A DNA stretch of 64,000 nt from Tunicatimonas sp964551335 (GTDB lineage Bacteria; Bacteroidota; Bacteroidia; Cytophagales; Cyclobacteriaceae): the NCBI GenBank assembly GCA_964551335.1, contig CAZKCO010000019.1, positions 1 through 64,000 on the forward strand, read 5' to 3'. Position numbers and translations under genes: made by a program. Positions within the stretch are counted from its first letter, which is position 1; each line of letters starts with the position of its first letter. The notes under the pieces were generated by a model. It did no database searches, was not told the DNA's origin, and saw only the letters and a list, made by a program, of their open reading frames with translations. Below are positions 33,463 to 41,864 of this stretch, in pieces.

Positions 33463-34752
33463 ATGAACATGAAAAATACCAGGCGGGAATTTTTAAAAAA
33501 ATCTGCAGTAGCAGGCACACTTACCTCTGTTAGCCTGACAACCCTGGGAAGTGAAATATCCCTATTCAATAATCAGAAGCGGCTTTTGCCAGATGAAATG
33601 GATGAAAAGCTAAAAGCCATTTTACAACAGCCAGTACTAAAGCAGCAACTATTCCCAGATCCTATCATCATAGAATCGCTTGACCTCATCAAAATAGACC
33701 AGACTTATTTAGTACGGGCCCGAGCCCAAGGAGGTGCCGAAGGGTATGCCGTCAGTAACTGGGGCATCAGTAATTTTTGGCCCATCTTCGTCAACCACGT
33801 GGGGCCTTTCTTTGTCGGCAAAGACGCTCGGAAGTTGGATACCCTTTTGCACGACTGCTTTGTTGATAAAAACCACTATAAAATGCAGAGTATGGCCATC
33901 TGGACACCCCTGGCTTCTGCTGAATTGGCCATTCTTGATCTGCTTGGTCAGGTTAGTGGCAAGCCCGTATATGATCTGCTCGGGGAACTACATCGCCCTA
34001 ACGTAAAAGTCTATTGGGCCAATAACTATCGGGATCGGGGTTTCAGTGCCGAGGATTCGGTACGGTTGATCAAGGAAGAATACCTCCGGCAGAAGCCTCC
34101 GGCGGTCAAAGTTAAGATTGGTGGCCGTATGGGCTTGCCGGAGGTGCCCAAAGGTCGTACCGAAAAAATGATTCCTTTACTCAGAAAAGAATTGGGAGAA
34201 GAGGTTGTGATATACGCCGATGCCAACGGGGGCTACGATGTTAAAGAAGCCATCCGGATTGGGCGCATATTGGAAGCACATGACGTTGCTTTCTTTGAAG
34301 AACCTTGCCCATTTTATGATCTTTGGGAGACTAAAGAAGTAGCCGATGCCCTGGATATCCCTATCGCTGCCGGCGAACAGGAAAGCTCGATGCGACGCTT
34401 TCGCTGGATGGCGGCCCAAGATGGAGCCCAAGTGTTACAGCCGGATTTATTTTACTTTGGTGGCATGATCAGATCTGTCAAAGTTGCCAGAATGGCTCAG
34501 GCAGCTGGTATGCCCTGTACCCCTCACGTTTCTGGGGGTGATATGAATATGTTGTTCATTGCTCACTTTGCCGCGATGATACCTAATGCAGGAGAACACC
34601 AGGAATACAAGGCTCCGGGAAAAGACATTCCGTACGAAATCATCGGCGGAAATATCGAGGCACAGTCCGGCAATCTTACAGTACCTACTGGCCCTGGGTT
34701 GGGTTTCCGTCTGGATCCCGATTGGGTCAAAAATGGTCATTTGGTATCCTAG
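33463..34752 (+). CDS. Tat-exported enolase-superfamily dehydratase (mandelate racemase/muconate lactonizing type)
   Basis: 429 residues. The twin-arginine signal NTRREFLKKSAVAGTLTSVSL shows export of the folded enzyme. Enolase-superfamily barrel motifs are present: VKVKIGGRMG (Lys general-base region), YADANGGYD (metal Asp), FFEEPCPFYD (metal Glu), IAAGEQESSMRRF (metal Glu), LQPDLFYFGGMI, and CTPHVSGGDM (catalytic His region). Members dehydrate aldonic acids or racemise acids. Paired 8 bases upstream of a PQQ sugar/alcohol dehydrogenase, sugar-acid dehydration is the likeliest role. It is located in the insert between the two ppc-leader copies. Substrate is inferred. Confidence 0.85.
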   Translation: MNMKNTRREFLKKSAVAGTLTSVSLTTLGSEISLFNNQKRLLPDEMDEKLKAILQQPVLKQQLFPDPIIIESLDLIKIDQTYLVRARAQGGAEGYAVSNWGISNFWPIFVNHVGPFFVGKDARKLDTLLHDCFVDKNHYKMQSMAIWTPLASAELAILDLLGQVSGKPVYDLLGELHRPNVKVYWANNYRDRGFSAEDSVRLIKEEYLRQKPPAVKVKIGGRMGLPEVPKGRTEKMIPLLRKELGEEVVIYADANGGYDVKEAIRIGRILEAHDVAFFEEPCPFYDLWETKEVADALDIPIAAGEQESSMRRFRWMAAQDGAQVLQPDLFYFGGMIRSVKVARMAQAAGMPCTPHVSGGDMNMLFIAHFAAMIPNAGEHQEYKAPGKDIPYEIIGGNIEAQSGNLTVPTGPGLGFRLDPDWVKNGHLVS

Positions 34753-34760
34753 GCGAATAT

Positions 34761-37079
34761 GTGATGACCGTATCAGTGAGTGACAACCATGCTGTAACCA
34801 TTTTCTGGAAAGTAATCATCCTCTGCTGTGCCTATGCTTGCTCTGCACCCACCGAAAGGTCGGCGCAGGGTGCTTTGAACCAAGATTGGGCGGTGGCAAA
34901 TGGATCCAAAGGAAATATCAAATATTCTCCTTTGACCCAGATCAACCCCGAAAACGTGCCGCTACTGGAGCTAGCTTGGGAGTACCATGCCGGTGATGAA
35001 GGATATTCTATTGAGTGCAATCCTATTATCATTGACAAAGTCCTGTTTGCAACTTCACCCTCGGTCAATGCTTTTGCATTAGAGGCGACAACGGGCAAAG
35101 AACTCTGGGCATTTGATCCTTACGCTTACGAAGGAGATTCGGATCGAATGACTGGCTCCTGGGCTGTAAACCGAGGGGTCGCCTACTGGAAAGAGGGTAA
35201 TGAGGAAAGGCTGTTTTTCGGAGCTGGCCCCTATATGTACGCGCTGAATCCTAAGACAGGCCAGCCGGTTCCAAGCTTTGGAGAAAATGGCCGGATAGAT
35301 TTGCTAAAAGGCCTGGACAGAAATGTAGATGGCTTGCCCATTTCAGCTACTTCTCCGGGCCTAGTGTACAAAGATCTTCTTTTTGTAGGAGCCAGAGTGG
35401 GCGAGAATGAAGGCAATGTGGTACCTGGGCATGTCAGAGCGTATGATGTACGCACCGGAGAACGTAGATGGATTTTTCATACCATTCCGCATCCTGATGA
35501 ATATGGCTACGAAACCTGGCCGGAGAATGCTTGGGAGACCTTTGGCGGGGCCAATGCCTGGGGTGGTTTTTCTCTGGATGAGGAACGTGGACTTCTGTTT
35601 TTTGGGACAGGTTCGCCTTCCCATGACCATTTTGGAGCTAACCGAAAAGGACAAAACCTTTTTGCAAATTCGGTGGTGGCACTGAACGCTGAAACCGGCG
35701 AGAGAGTGTGGCATTATCAACTTGTACATCATGATCTGTGGGATTACGACCTCCCAACGCCCCCTAATTTAGTGACTGTAACTCATCAGGGCAGAAAGAT
35801 TGATGCCGCCGCTCAGGTAACTAAAATGGGATTCTTGTTTCTTTTCGACCGAGTAACTGGCGAGCCTCTCTTTCCCATTGAGGAACGACCGGTAACCCAA
35901 ACCAAGGTGCCGGGCGAGTATACCTGGCCTACCCAACCCTTTCCTTCTCGTCCCCCAGCTTTTGCTCGGCAGGGCTTCCGGGAGTCTGATATCACCGACC
36001 GTACGCCGGAGGCTCATACTTTTGTGCGGGAAAATGTATACAACCGCTACGGAGATGCCAACCTATATGACCCCCCTAGTTTTAAGGGTGATATTGTGCA
36101 GCCCCAGTTCAACGGAGGTACCGACTGGGGAGGGGCGGCAGTAGATCCTGAAACTGCTTACCTGTATGTAACTACCAGTAATGAACCGGAATTGATGCAG
36201 GTTATTAACGCAGGTGGGGAAGCGAGTTTTCCTTATGGCATCACCGGCCACCAGCCTGTCAAAGACCCGGAAGGTTATCCCATCACTACGCCACCCTGGG
36301 GTACCCTTACCGCGATCGATCTTAACGCGGGAAATATTGTATGGCAAATCCCTTTTGGTAGATACCCAGGCATGAAAGAAATGAGCAACGCTCCTACCGG
36401 TACTTTTAACATGGGGGGACCGGTGGTAACCGCCGGAGGTCTTGTCTTTCTGGGAGGCTCTATGGATGAAAAGTTTCGAGCCATAGATAAAGCAACAGGT
36501 GAAGTGCTTTGGGAAACTCAGCTACCTGCGGGTGGATACGCTACTCCTTCTGTATATGCCGTAGACGGAAAGCAGTACGTAGTGATTGCTGCCGGAGGAG
36601 GCGGTAAACCCGGAACCAAAGCAGGAGATACCTACCTGGCCTTTGCCTTGCCGGATAAAAAAGATGAGCAGGGAGCCCCTCAGCTAGATTATGAGAAAGA
36701 AATAGAAGCGGACGCCGGACTGCAACTTTATACCAGCAGATGTGCTTCCTGCCACCAGTACAACGGACGCGGCCTGGGCAGTGACTATCCGCCCCTGGTC
36801 GATACTGACTGGGTAACTGGTGATAAGGAAAGACTCATCAAGGTGGTACTGGGAGGTCTCCAGGGGACAATGGAAGTGAATGGGATAGAGTATAATGGCA
36901 ACATGCCTCCTTGGGGGGATTTTCTGGATGATGAGCAGGTAGCAACCTTACTCACCTATATCCGGACTTCTTGGGGAAACCAAGCTTCCTCCGTATCTGC
37001 TCAAGAAATAGCCCATGTAAGAGAAATGACGCAAGGTCAGGATCGGGTGTGGTTGGTGGAAGAAATTTGTTGCGAATAA
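34761..37079 (+). CDS. PQQ-dependent dehydrogenase with C-terminal cytochrome c (lipoprotein)
   Basis: Quinoprotein of the glucose/alcohol dehydrogenase type, oxidising a sugar or alcohol in the periplasm. Start at GTG 34761 or ATG 34764; a lipoprotein signal ends at the lipobox AYAC. An eight-bladed propeller with repeated tryptophan-docking motifs (e.g. TGKELWAFDPY, TGERVWHYQ, GNIVWQIP, TGEVLWETQLP) covers about residues 25-650. The cytochrome c domain is about 665-765 with CASCH heme motif and axial-Met region NGNMPPWGDF. Electrons could pass from PQQ to the fused heme and on to the respiratory chain. No PQQ biosynthesis genes are in this window. It forms an operon with the exported dehydratase. 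Confidence 0.9.
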   Translation: MMTVSVSDNHAVTIFWKVIILCCAYACSAPTERSAQGALNQDWAVANGSKGNIKYSPLTQINPENVPLLELAWEYHAGDEGYSIECNPIIIDKVLFATSPSVNAFALEATTGKELWAFDPYAYEGDSDRMTGSWAVNRGVAYWKEGNEERLFFGAGPYMYALNPKTGQPVPSFGENGRIDLLKGLDRNVDGLPISATSPGLVYKDLLFVGARVGENEGNVVPGHVRAYDVRTGERRWIFHTIPHPDEYGYETWPENAWETFGGANAWGGFSLDEERGLLFFGTGSPSHDHFGANRKGQNLFANSVVALNAETGERVWHYQLVHHDLWDYDLPTPPNLVTVTHQGRKIDAAAQVTKMGFLFLFDRVTGEPLFPIEERPVTQTKVPGEYTWPTQPFPSRPPAFARQGFRESDITDRTPEAHTFVRENVYNRYGDANLYDPPSFKGDIVQPQFNGGTDWGGAAVDPETAYLYVTTSNEPELMQVINAGGEASFPYGITGHQPVKDPEGYPITTPPWGTLTAIDLNAGNIVWQIPFGRYPGMKEMSNAPTGTFNMGGPVVTAGGLVFLGGSMDEKFRAIDKATGEVLWETQLPAGGYATPSVYAVDGKQYVVIAAGGGGKPGTKAGDTYLAFALPDKKDEQGAPQLDYEKEIEADAGLQLYTSRCASCHQYNGRGLGSDYPPLVDTDWVTGDKERLIKVVLGGLQGTMEVNGIEYNGNMPPWGDFLDDEQVATLLTYIRTSWGNQASSVSAQEIAHVREMTQGQDRVWLVEEICCE

Positions 37080-37396
37080 AAATCACGTACGAGTGACAAT
37101 CCGACCTCAGGACTACTGTACTGCCGGTATCTGGTTTAGATTTTTCGTAGCACTGGCATCGCAATGTTGCAGCGAATGCTTCCACCCGGGAGTTTAAATA
37201 AGCTCCACGCTCCTTCTGTTTTCTTAAAATACCTAAACCTCGCTTTTATCTGTCCTCTTACTGCATTTGTAGCTGTAATCCTACAGTGCTTTTTAGTTTT
37301 TCGTAGGATTCCCATTCTAGCATTCTCAAAAATCACTGGTTTATTCTATATTGTTGCGATCAATCTTAGCAGCAAAACTATCAAAACCACAAAGCT
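37080..37396 (+). other. Intergenic region upstream of ppc (317 bases)
   Basis: No gene found. It contains two copies of TTTTTCGTAG (37141-37150 and 37297-37306). The second starts the authentic ppc leader, which resembles the left copy at 33042-33153; the first and the sequence between may be insert edge. No convincing TAnnTTTG promoter was seen close to the ppc start. Confidence 0.6.
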
Positions 37397-37408
37397 ATGC
37401 TCGTCACC
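37297..37408 (+). repeat. Right (intact) copy of the ppc leader
   Basis: Shares 31 identical bases (37378-37408) with the left copy and an upstream TTTTTCGTAG at the same 81-base offset. This copy runs in frame into complete ppc. Confidence 0.8.
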
Positions 37409-40153
37409 GATGCTTCCATTGATGTTGAAAAAGTAGAAAATGACGCCCAGTTTCTGAGTGATTGCCTTCGCGAGGTGCTGCAATCACTAGGAGAGCCGCA
37501 ATTGGCTGATGCCATTGACCACGAACCGGAAACCATGAATCGGAACATGGTACGCTTATACGCCACCTATTTCCAGTGGTTAAACCTAGTAGAAGAGAAT
37601 GCTACCGCCCAGCACCGGCGACGATTAGAAACCGAAAGTGGCCTGGATCGCATCTCGGGGCTGTGGGCTAAGGCTTTTCGTCAGTTGACCGAAGAAGGCT
37701 TTTCGGAACAAGAGATTGCTCATCAATTACCCCAGATTCGTATTGAACCGGTGTTTACCGCTCACCCTACCGAAGCCAAACGGGCCACCGTGCTACGCCA
37801 CCTGCGCGATATGTATTTGCTACTGGTGAGACGGGAGAACCCGGTATGGACGCCGCAGGAGCAGCAGGGCATCCGGGAAGCCATTAAGAACCAACTGGAA
37901 ATTTTGTGGCGCACCGGTGAAATCTATCTGGAGAAACCCACCGTATCGGACGAGTTACGGAATATGATGTATTACCTAACCCACGTTTTCCCCCAGAGTT
38001 TGGGGTGGGTAGACCAGCGGTTGCGCGATGCCTGGAGCTACTCGGGCTTCGATCCCAAAAAAATTGACAGCTACCAAGCTCTACCTCGTATTCGGTTTGG
38101 CGACTGGGTAGGCGGCGACCGAGACGGACACCCCTTTGTCACTGCTGAGGTTACCGAAGAAACGCTGTTGGAGCTCCGTCGTCAGGCCTTACAATTGCAC
38201 GCCCACGATTTGCAGGAGCTAGCCGTAAAGCTGAGCTTTTCCGATACCCGTAATGTAGTACCGGACCGGTTGACTGAGAAGATTACTGAGATGAGTGAAC
38301 GCATAGGTGAGCCTTCCGAAGCCTTCCTGACTCGAAACACTAATGAGCCGTGGCGGCAGTTGGTCAATCTGATGTACCACTGCATTCCGTTAGATGTGTA
38401 CGGTAACCTGGACGAAAAACCATACTCCTATCGGTGCAGCTCCGAATTGCTGGAAGATCTCGCCCTATTACTGGAAACACTGCACGAGATTAACGCTAAG
38501 TCGGTGGCGAAAAGCGAAGTAGAACCGCTGATCCGTAAAGTACAAACATTTGGCTTTCATCTAGCCGCATTGGACATACGGCAGAACAGCGCCTTTCATG
38601 ACAAAGCGGTTGGGCAATTACTACAGGCCGCCGTCCTGACCAACGGTGGATTACCTGATACGGATTACGCCAATTGGTCGGAAGAACAACGTATTGCGTT
38701 TCTAGAACGGGAGCTCCAATCCGCTCGTCCGTTTACCCAGGCCGAGGCACCATTGCCCAACGAGGCTCAGGCGGTACTGGACTGCTATCGGGTGGTCCAT
38801 CGGTTTATTCAACGTTACGGTTCTAACGGACTGGGTGCGCTAATCATCAGTATGACTCGCAGTGTTTCCGATCTACTGACGGTATATCTGCTGGGCCGCG
38901 AAGCCGGATTGGTTTTCTGGAGCAATGAAGGATTAGTTAGTGAGTTGCCGGTAGTACCACTCTTTGAGACAATTGATGATTTGAAGGGAAGTCCGGAGAT
39001 TTTGGATAAGTTTCTTCAGCATCCTATCACTCAGCGGAGCCTGGCCTACCAGCAGAAGCAAAATCAGGAAACCGAACCTACGCAGTCCGCACCGGTACAG
39101 CAGGTAATGGTAGGGTACAGTGACAGCAACAAGGATGGGGGTATTCTAGCTAGCCTTTGGAATGTAAACCGGGGACAGCGGAACCTCACCGAAGTTGGGA
39201 AAAAACACGGGGTGCGCATTCGCTACTTCCACGGCCGGGGCGGCACCGTCAGCCGGGGCGGCGGGCCCACTCATCGTTTCTTAGAATCTTTACCCCACCA
39301 AAGCTTGCAGGGTGACTTCCGCCTAACCGAGCAGGGAGAAACCATCGCTCAAAAGTACGCTAACCTGATCACCAGCACCTATCACCTGGAATTGATGCTA
39401 GCTGGAACCACCAAAGCCACTATTCGCCAGCAAGCTTCAATATCTTCCGATCATCCTCTGGAGCCGATTATGGATCATTTATCGGAAGTAAGTAGCCAGT
39501 ATTACGGCAAGTTACTGAAAGCGGAGGGCTTTATGGACTTCTACTCCCAGGCCACGCCCATTGATGTGATTGAGGCCAGCCGGATTGGTTCGCGCCCTGC
39601 CCGACGTACCGGACAACGAACGTTGAATGACCTACGGGCAATTCCTTGGGTATTTAGCTGGAGCCAGGCTCGCTTCTTTTTAACCGCTTGGTACGGAGTA
39701 GGCACGGCCCTGGAGCAGTTACAAAACGAACGTCCCGACGATTTCGTTTTACTTCGTGAACAGGCCGTGAGCTACGCTCCGTTTCGGTATATCCTGACCA
39801 ACTCCAGTTCAGGCGTACTGATGGTTGATGAAGCACTTATGCATGAGTATGCTGCCTTGGTTGAAGATACCGACCTTCGGAACCAGTTTATGGAACAAAT
39901 CCTAGCCGAACTGAACCGAACTCGGCAAGTTATTGAAACTATTTACGGCAGCAGTATCGAAGAGCGGCGTCCTCGTATTGCCAAAATGATCGCCATGCGC
40001 CAGCCTAAACTAGCCGCGCTGCACCGGCATCAGATTTCCCAAATCCGAACCTGGCGCAGCAACAAAGCCGCCGGTAACGGCGATGAGTCCATCCTGCTGG
40101 ATTTATTATTAACCGTGAACGCTATTTCGGGAGGAATCCGGGCTACCGGTTAG
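37397..40153 (+). CDS. ppc: Phosphoenolpyruvate carboxylase
   Basis: Carboxylates PEP with bicarbonate to oxaloacetate, replenishing the TCA cycle. 918 residues. Signatures in order: catalytic-His segment VFTAHPTEAKRATVLRHL, GGDRDGHPFVT, VMVGYSDSNKDGG, the glycine loop FHGRGGTVSRGGGPTH, and C-terminal NAISGGIRATG in the place of the usual invariant tail. The ATG at 37397 lies inside the 31-bp repeat shared with 33123-33153. Bicarbonate for this enzyme would come from the carbonic anhydrase encoded divergently upstream, from which it is now separated by about 4.4 kb. Confidence 0.96.
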   Translation: MLVTDASIDVEKVENDAQFLSDCLREVLQSLGEPQLADAIDHEPETMNRNMVRLYATYFQWLNLVEENATAQHRRRLETESGLDRISGLWAKAFRQLTEEGFSEQEIAHQLPQIRIEPVFTAHPTEAKRATVLRHLRDMYLLLVRRENPVWTPQEQQGIREAIKNQLEILWRTGEIYLEKPTVSDELRNMMYYLTHVFPQSLGWVDQRLRDAWSYSGFDPKKIDSYQALPRIRFGDWVGGDRDGHPFVTAEVTEETLLELRRQALQLHAHDLQELAVKLSFSDTRNVVPDRLTEKITEMSERIGEPSEAFLTRNTNEPWRQLVNLMYHCIPLDVYGNLDEKPYSYRCSSELLEDLALLLETLHEINAKSVAKSEVEPLIRKVQTFGFHLAALDIRQNSAFHDKAVGQLLQAAVLTNGGLPDTDYANWSEEQRIAFLERELQSARPFTQAEAPLPNEAQAVLDCYRVVHRFIQRYGSNGLGALIISMTRSVSDLLTVYLLGREAGLVFWSNEGLVSELPVVPLFETIDDLKGSPEILDKFLQHPITQRSLAYQQKQNQETEPTQSAPVQQVMVGYSDSNKDGGILASLWNVNRGQRNLTEVGKKHGVRIRYFHGRGGTVSRGGGPTHRFLESLPHQSLQGDFRLTEQGETIAQKYANLITSTYHLELMLAGTTKATIRQQASISSDHPLEPIMDHLSEVSSQYYGKLLKAEGFMDFYSQATPIDVIEASRIGSRPARRTGQRTLNDLRAIPWVFSWSQARFFLTAWYGVGTALEQLQNERPDDFVLLREQAVSYAPFRYILTNSSSGVLMVDEALMHEYAALVEDTDLRNQFMEQILAELNRTRQVIETIYGSSIEERRPRIAKMIAMRQPKLAALHRHQISQIRTWRSNKAAGNGDESILLDLLLTVNAISGGIRATG

Positions 40154-40286
40154 GGTATGGTTTGCCGAATCAGGGTGAACCCGCCGTAGCTCTTCCTGCG
40201 AGGGTATAACAATTTTCAGGGCAGTGCAGGTAGAAGCTTAGCAGTGGAGGGGGCTGCTCCAAATATTTCTTGCTGGTAACCGTTAA

Positions 40287-40781
40287 TCATTTAATAACTT
40301 TCTCCAAAACATAATCATCCATTACGTAGCCACTGCCTATATCCTGTACAATAGCCTTACTATTAATAAACCCCATTTTTTCGTAGGCTTTTATTGAATT
40401 GAAATTATACTTGTTAACAGTCAATTGTATTTTCCCTAAGCCACGTTCTTTGACTTGCTCTTCTACAAAAGAAAGTGCTGCTTTACCTATCCCGTTTCCT
40501 CTCGCTGAGTTTAGAACATATAGTTTGCTCAAAAACAGGTACTCATCGTTTGTACTAAAAGAAAAATAGCCAACATAAGTGTTTTGATGTGTTAATAGAT
40601 AATACGAGAACCCTTGTTCTACTTGATCTTCGATGGCTAATACTGACTGAAATTTTTCAAGCATATAAGCAACCTGCTGCTCTCCAATTATCGGAGTATA
40701 ATGTTCAGTCCAAATGCGATTGGCTAAGTCTGCAATTGCCTCATAATCTACCCTTGTTTGTGCTGGTACGATTGTAGTCAT
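40287..40781 (-). CDS. GNAT-family N-acetyltransferase
   Basis: 164 residues of the GCN5-related acetyltransferase fold. Acetyl-CoA pyrophosphate-binding motif RGNGIGKAALSFVEE near residue 95, preceded by the beta-4 strand YLFLSKLYVL and followed by LGKIQLTVNKYNFNSIKAYEKMGF, the family motif B. No neighbours on the same transcript indicate a substrate; small molecule or protein N-terminal acetylation are both possible. ATG at 40781 is well placed. Confidence 0.88.
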   Translation of the reverse strand: MTTIVPAQTRVDYEAIADLANRIWTEHYTPIIGEQQVAYMLEKFQSVLAIEDQVEQGFSYYLLTHQNTYVGYFSFSTNDEYLFLSKLYVLNSARGNGIGKAALSFVEEQVKERGLGKIQLTVNKYNFNSIKAYEKMGFINSKAIVQDIGSGYVMDDYVLEKVIK

Positions 40782-41107
40782 AGATCAAAATATGAAATAT
40801 CTTTGCCAACCAACGCCTAGTCAGCGATCTGGATTGTCTCATCATTTTGTATGCTTCTTTCCAGGCTAACGGATATTTTGCACCGTAAGACTGGTAGGGT
40901 GACCAGGTATCGAAGTCGCTCGACCTGGTGAAGACTGATCAAATAATTCCAGAATTTCGTATTTTCTCATAAAGAGTTTTACCTCACTCAGTGCTTCTTC
41001 CAACTGTGAGCGCTGCCTACGGAAAGTCTTCCTATTTCGGCCTGATTTACTTTAAAATATCGTTTTTAAAAGAAAGATGATGTATTACTTCTTGTTTCAT
41101 ATGCCAG
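40782..41107. other. 326-base gap with inverted repeat and possible coding remnant
   Basis: ACCAGGT (40902-40908) and ACCTGGT (40923-40929) form a stem with an internal CGA/TCG pair. On the minus strand a frame is open from 41051 to a TAG at 40866 (about 61 codons), with an amphipathic, protein-like translation (RSQLEEALSEVKLFMRKYEI then LELFDQSSPGRATS), but its only ATG (40970) leaves 34 residues. It may be the tail of a degraded gene; I recognise no family. Confidence 0.3.
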
Positions 41108-41761
41108 TCAAACACTTACTGCCTTCTCCAGATACTCCTTAAAAGGTCGCATCTCCTGGTAGATACTCACTATTTTATCCGTAAAATCATCCGCCATAAT
41201 CTCTTCTTGAGTAATCGTATGCATTACCGCAAAGCTTTTCAGACGTAGTAAATCAATATGTTGATGGTCCTGAGAAAAGCCCTTGGGTGCAGTTTTGAGC
41301 GTGTCACCGTCTTCTAAACCCCCAAACGTATCTACGAATGATTTCCGGCTGATAATCTTCTTGAGTTCTTCTCCATCATAGTCAATCGCTTCGCGAATAC
41401 TTTTCAGTATTTCACCGGAAGGGCGGTAGAAACCACCGTCAATAAAGCTTCTTTTTATGCTCACGTGTACGTAAAAACTGATTTTACCTTTCCCTTTATT
41501 CAGATCAGCACCAAAATAGCTGCGGTAGGTAGGAGCATTCGGTTGGTACACCAGATTATTGTTAACACGGGTCAGGGCTTTATTTGCCGGAGTTGAAGCG
41601 TAGCCAGGATCTACTTTTTGAAGCTGATTATCCAGGTTTTCAATCCAACCTAACATAAAGTTACGGACTTCCTGGTAGGTGTCGCGGTGCTCGTCCATCC
41701 AGGCTTTGCTATTATTCTTATTTAAATCACGCAGGAATTGAAATACTTGGTAAAAGCTCAC
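41108..41761 (-). CDS. DUF2461 (TIGR02453) family protein
   Basis: 217 residues starting at a GTG at 41761. The opening FQFLRDLNKNNSKAWMDEHRDTYQ and internal GADLNKGKGKISFYVHVS with GGFYRPSGEILKSIREAI are typical of the DUF2461/TIGR02453 family, soluble bacterial proteins of unknown biochemical function. Later PKGFSQDHQHIDLLRLKSF is the second conserved block. No signal peptide. It stands alone between a gap and the Gfo/Idh/MocA gene on the same strand. Confidence 0.85.
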   Translation of the reverse strand: MSFYQVFQFLRDLNKNNSKAWMDEHRDTYQEVRNFMLGWIENLDNQLQKVDPGYASTPANKALTRVNNNLVYQPNAPTYRSYFGADLNKGKGKISFYVHVSIKRSFIDGGFYRPSGEILKSIREAIDYDGEELKKIISRKSFVDTFGGLEDGDTLKTAPKGFSQDHQHIDLLRLKSFAVMHTITQEEIMADDFTDKIVSIYQEMRPFKEYLEKAVSV

Positions 41762-41864
41762 AATTGGGTTAGGTTAAAAGGTTACTAATTCAGTATAGCA
41801 ATACTGCACTAAATAAAGTAACCTCCCACTAGCCGAATGAATTAACAAAATCTATCGTCTCAGT

